Of a stretch of 64,000 bases of DNA, positions 61,079-64,000 are shown in pieces. Under the pieces are notes generated by a model. It was given only the letters and a program-made list of their open reading frames with translations, was not told the origin of the DNA and made no database searches. Origin of the DNA: Micromonospora nigra (GTDB lineage Bacteria; Actinomycetota; Actinomycetes; Mycobacteriales; Micromonosporaceae); NCBI RefSeq assembly GCF_900091585.1, contig NZ_FMHT01000003.1:1597501-1661500 (forward strand), read 5' to 3'. Both the position numbers and the translations under genes were made by a program. The first letter of the stretch is position 1, and each line of letters starts with the position of its first letter.

Positions 61079-62406
61079 CGCCGGCCTCCTCGCCCGATCG
61101 CCACGGCCGCGCCGGCCAGTGCCGCAACCGCACCGGCCGCCACCGCGCCCACCACCTGGTACTGCCGGCGTACCCGGCGGCGCACCTGCGCGTACGGGGT
61201 GGTGGAGAAGGAGACCAGCTCGTACTGGGAGACGTACCGGCCGGGCAGGGCCCGTTCCAGCGCGTGCTCGACCCGCTTGCGGGCGCGGAACACCGGAGAG
61301 GCCACCCGGTCCCGCATCTCGACGAAGTTCGCCAGCGCCATCCGGGCGATCGCCTCGGCGTCGGGCTGCCGCCGCCGCTGGAACAGCGGCAGCGCCGCCG
61401 ACCAGTCGTCGCCGCACTCGTCGAGGCAGCCGTCGAGAGCGACCACGTCCTCGAAGGCGCAGTTGGCGCCCTGACCGTAGAACGGCACGATGGCGTGTGC
61501 GGCGTCGCCGAGCAGGCCGACCGTCCCGCCGACCTGCCAGGGGTCGCAGCGGACCGTGCCGAGGACCCCCACCGGGTTGTGCTGGTAGTCGTCGACCAGG
61601 TCCGGCGCCAGCGGCACCACGTCCGGGTAGTGCTGTGCGAAGTGCCGGACGATCGCTGCCGGGCTGCCGAGCGAGGCGAAGCTCTCGGTGCCGTGGGTGG
61701 GCCAGAACAGGGTGCAGGTGAACGAGCGGTCCGGATTGGGCAGCGCGATCATCATCGAGGTGCCGCGCGGCCAGATGTGCAGGGCCGCCGGGTCGAGCGC
61801 GAAGTCGCCGTCGCGCGGCGGGACGGTGAGTTCCTTGTAGCCGTAGTCGAGGAAGTCGAGGCTCTCGGTGAGCAGGCCGTGACCGAGGAGCTGACCGCGT
61901 ACCGCCGAACCGGCGCCGTCGGTGCCCAGCACCACCGAGGCGGACGCGGCGACCGTGCCCTGCGGGGTCTCGAAGGTCATCGCGCCGGTGGCCGGGTCGA
62001 GGCCGACCAGCCGGTGGTCGAAGGCGACGCGCACCCGGGGCAGGGCGGTGGCGGCGTCCAGCAGCGCGTTGTTCAGCGCACCCCGGCTGATCGAGTTGAT
62101 CGCCCGGTCGCCGGTGACGCTGTACGGCTGGAACTCCGGCTCGCCCGTCACGGGGTGGACCATCCGCCCGCGCATCGGCAGTGCGTCGGCCATCACCTGC
62201 TTGTCGAGGTCGATGCGGCGCAGGGCGTCGAGGCCGCGTTCGGACAGGGCCAGGTTGATGGACCGGCCCCGCTCCACCCGGCCGGTACGCGGGTCGGGCC
62301 GTCGCTCGTAGAGCGCCACCGGGTAGCCGCGGCGGGCCAGGAAACAGGCCAGCAGGCAGCCGGCCAGGCCGGCGCCGACCACCGCGATCTCGTCTGGTTC
62401 CGTCAC
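61075..62406 (-). CDS. Kynurenine 3-monooxygenase
   Basis: 443 aa FAD-dependent hydroxylase from GTG 62406. The FAD motif AVVGAGLAGCLLACFLARRG is at the N-terminus, GDAAHAIVPFYGQGANCAFED near 295 and DGAG near 165. It hydroxylates kynurenine to 3-hydroxykynurenine with NADPH and O2. The C-terminus ends in a hydrophobic Ala/Val helix (about 415-438), a likely membrane anchor as in eukaryotic KMO. Overlaps the kynureninase stop (GTGA). Confidence 0.92.
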   Translation of the reverse strand: MTEPDEIAVVGAGLAGCLLACFLARRGYPVALYERRPDPRTGRVERGRSINLALSERGLDALRRIDLDKQVMADALPMRGRMVHPVTGEPEFQPYSVTGDRAINSISRGALNNALLDAATALPRVRVAFDHRLVGLDPATGAMTFETPQGTVAASASVVLGTDGAGSAVRGQLLGHGLLTESLDFLDYGYKELTVPPRDGDFALDPAALHIWPRGTSMMIALPNPDRSFTCTLFWPTHGTESFASLGSPAAIVRHFAQHYPDVVPLAPDLVDDYQHNPVGVLGTVRCDPWQVGGTVGLLGDAAHAIVPFYGQGANCAFEDVVALDGCLDECGDDWSAALPLFQRRRQPDAEAIARMALANFVEMRDRVASPVFRARKRVEHALERALPGRYVSQYELVSFSTTPYAQVRRRVRRQYQVVGAVAAGAVAALAGAAVAIGRGGRR

Positions 62407-63725
62407 CGCCGCTCCTCCGTGACGGTCGCGGCGAGCGCGTCGGCGACCCGCCAGCAGTCGTGGTACGTGGAGTACAGCGGCACCGGAGCGAACCGCACCA
62501 CGTCGGGCTCCCGGGCGTCGGCGACCACCCCGTGCTCGTGGCGCAGCCGCTTGGTCAGGTCGGCGGCGCTGCCGGCGCCCAGCCGCACCGACAGCTGGCA
62601 GCCGCGCCGGTCGGGGTCGCGCGGGGTGACGACGGTCAGGGGCCGGCTGGCGGTCACCTCGTCGAGCAGCCGTTCCAGGTATCCGGTGAGCCGCCGGCTG
62701 CGCTCCCGCAGCGCCGGCATGCCGACCGCGTCGAACAGCTCCAGCGACGTGCGCACCGGGCCCATCGCGAAGATCGGCGGGTTGGAGATCTGCCACGCCT
62801 CGACGGTCGCGGGCGGGCGGGACACCGGGGGCATCTCGAAGCGGGTCGCCGCCTCGGTGCTCCACCAGCCCTCGAAGCGGGGCAGCGTGGGGTCGCCCAG
62901 GTGACGGTCGTGCACGAACACCGCGGCCAGCGCCCCGGGCCCCGAGTTCAGGTACTTGTAGGAACACCAGGCCGCGAAGTCGACGTCCCAGTCGTGCAGG
63001 GACAGCGGCACGTTGCCGGCGGCGTGCGCCAGGTCCCAGCCGACCACCGCACCCGCGGCCCGGCCGGCGGCGGTGATCGTCGGGATGTCCATCAGCTCAC
63101 CGGTCAGGTAGTTGACCCCGCCGAGCAGCACCAGCGCCACCGTGTCGCCCTCGGCGGCGAGGAAGTCGGTGACGTCCGAGGTGCGCAGCGTGTCCTCGCC
63201 GGGGCGCGGGGTCAGCCGGACCACGGTGGTGTCCGGGTCGAGGCCGTGGAAGCGGGCCTGGCTGCGCACCGCGTAGCTGTCCGAGGGGAAGGCGCTGTCC
63301 TCGATGAGGATGCGGGTCCGCCGGCCCGCCGGCCGGTAGAAGCTGACCATCAGCAGGTGCAGGTTGACCGTCAGGGAGTTCATCACCACGACCTCCGTGG
63401 GCCGGGCGCCGACCAGTCGCGCGGCCGGCCCGGTCAACAGCTCGTGGTACGGCAGCCAGGGGCGATCCGCCTCCAGGTGGCCCTCGACGCCGAGCCGACG
63501 CCACGCGTCCAGGTCGGCGAGGAGTTCGGTGCGGGTGGCCCGGGGTTGCAGGCCGAGGGAGTTGCCGGCCAGGTACGCGGCCTCCGGGTAGCGCCCCCCG
63601 TCGGCGGGCGGCACGTGGAACAGGTGCCGGTGGCCGGGGTCGGCCGCGTCGAGTCGGTGGGCCTCCGCCTCGCCCGAGGCGAAGCGCCGTGGCCCGGTTC
63701 CGGGGTCGGTGTCGTTTCCGCTCAT
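62403..63725 (-). CDS. kynU: Kynureninase
   Basis: 440 aa PLP-dependent (fold type I) enzyme. The PLP Lys lies in WCSYKYLNSGPG near residue 261; WDLAHAAGN supplies the PLP-binding Asp. It hydrolyses 3-hydroxykynurenine (or kynurenine) to 3-hydroxyanthranilate plus alanine. Starts 25 bp after the tryptophan dioxygenase stop. Confidence 0.93.
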   Translation of the reverse strand: MSGNDTDPGTGPRRFASGEAEAHRLDAADPGHRHLFHVPPADGGRYPEAAYLAGNSLGLQPRATRTELLADLDAWRRLGVEGHLEADRPWLPYHELLTGPAARLVGARPTEVVVMNSLTVNLHLLMVSFYRPAGRRTRILIEDSAFPSDSYAVRSQARFHGLDPDTTVVRLTPRPGEDTLRTSDVTDFLAAEGDTVALVLLGGVNYLTGELMDIPTITAAGRAAGAVVGWDLAHAAGNVPLSLHDWDVDFAAWCSYKYLNSGPGALAAVFVHDRHLGDPTLPRFEGWWSTEAATRFEMPPVSRPPATVEAWQISNPPIFAMGPVRTSLELFDAVGMPALRERSRRLTGYLERLLDEVTASRPLTVVTPRDPDRRGCQLSVRLGAGSAADLTKRLRHEHGVVADAREPDVVRFAPVPLYSTYHDCWRVADALAATVTEERR

Positions 63726-63750
63726 CGTCGGGTGTCCACTCGCTCTCGTG

Positions 63751-64000
63751 TCACATCGCGGTACGTGCCGACCACAGCTCCGGGAAGACCACCCGGGCCA
63801 TGCTGCGCTGCAACCAGGCCAGCCCCGCGGAACCGCCGCTGCCGACCTTGGCGCCCATGGTGCGCTGGACGGCCTTGATGTGGTGGTGCCGCCAGTCGCC
63901 GAACTGCTCGGCGACCTCGGTCAGCGCCTCGCCCAACAGGTGCAGGTGGTTGTCGGGACCGGGCTCGGCGTAGATCCGCACCCAGGCCGCCTCGACCGCC
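63751..64000 (-). CDS. kynA: Tryptophan 2,3-dioxygenase, C-terminal part (truncated by window end)
   Basis: Only the last about 82 residues are inside the window; the 5' part lies beyond 64000. EQFGDWRHHHIKAVQRTMGAK, GSGGSAGLAWL and FPELWSARTAM match the C-terminal heme-pocket region of tryptophan 2,3-dioxygenase, the first step from tryptophan to N-formylkynurenine. It is the first visible gene of the tryptophan operon. Confidence 0.88.
   Translation of the reverse strand, partial: AVEAAWVRIYAEPGPDNHLHLLGEALTEVAEQFGDWRHHHIKAVQRTMGAKVGSGGSAGLAWLQRSMARVVFPELWSARTAM

Noticed and set aside
1..64000. CRISPR arrays, rRNA genes and insertion sequences
   Set aside because: No regularly spaced repeat array, no rRNA sequence and no transposase were seen in the window.

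Overview
The window is high-GC chromosomal DNA of an actinomycete. Gene content (two clpP genes upstream of clpX, a mycothiol-type DsbA-fold nitroreductase, a tryptophan meta-cleavage operon) and protein style point to the Micromonosporaceae (Micromonospora or a close relative); this is an inference from sequence style, not a database match. The backbone follows an order known from Mycobacterium tuberculosis (clpX, clpP2, clpP1, tig ... rpiB, Rv2466c-like, pepN), but it is interrupted in the middle by a mobile element and a peptide-biosynthesis cluster.

Layout. 0.4-6.3 kb: small membrane protein, nitrilase-family amidohydrolase, clpX, clpP2, clpP1 and trigger factor, all housekeeping proteolysis and folding genes, with strong terminators and a ClgR-type box before clpP1. 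6.2-6.7 kb: tRNA-Pro(TGG) and tRNA-Gly(TCC). 6.64-35.54 kb: an integrative element of about 28.9 kb inserted in the 3' end of tRNA-Gly and bounded by 42-bp perfect direct repeats. It carries a tyrosine integrase (frameshifted here), excisionase-like and XRE regulators, a primase/polymerase-helicase replication protein followed by a putative origin made of GGGGGACA boxes, a cargo segment with a 1295-aa phage tape-measure-like protein but no other virion genes, a cluster of very small genes, and a leftward transfer module (MobF relaxase-helicase, DUF2637-type membrane protein, VirD4-like coupling protein and many small proteins). Neither a VirB4-type T4SS ATPase nor a TraB/FtsK-type translocase is visible.

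35.8-42.1 kb: a secreted subtilase with an atypical active site, then a leftward RiPP cluster of the ATP-grasp (graspetide) type: a precursor-like protein, the precursor peptide, the ATP-grasp maturase, a MauE-TlpA fusion and an ABC exporter. 42.2-53.9 kb: chromosomal genes (Eis-like acetyltransferase, rpiB, DUF1015, nitroreductase, pepN, DUF5130, amidase) and a secreted polyester-hydrolase-like enzyme whose active site mixes cutinase-like and IsPETase-like residues.

54.0-64.0 kb: one tightly overlapping leftward operon for tryptophan/kynurenine catabolism. It runs from tryptophan 2,3-dioxygenase (truncated by the window edge) through kynureninase, kynurenine 3-monooxygenase, 3-hydroxyanthranilate dioxygenase, ACMS decarboxylase, aminomuconate semialdehyde dehydrogenase, aminomuconate deaminase, oxalocrotonate decarboxylase, oxopentenoate hydratase and hydroxyoxovalerate aldolase to acetaldehyde dehydrogenase. 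Together these would take tryptophan to central metabolites (pyruvate and acetyl-CoA) plus anthranilate-ring nitrogen as ammonia; only kynurenine formamidase is not seen. The best candidates for undescribed biology are the graspetide cluster with two related precursor-type genes, and the conjugative-type element that carries an orphan tape-measure protein.
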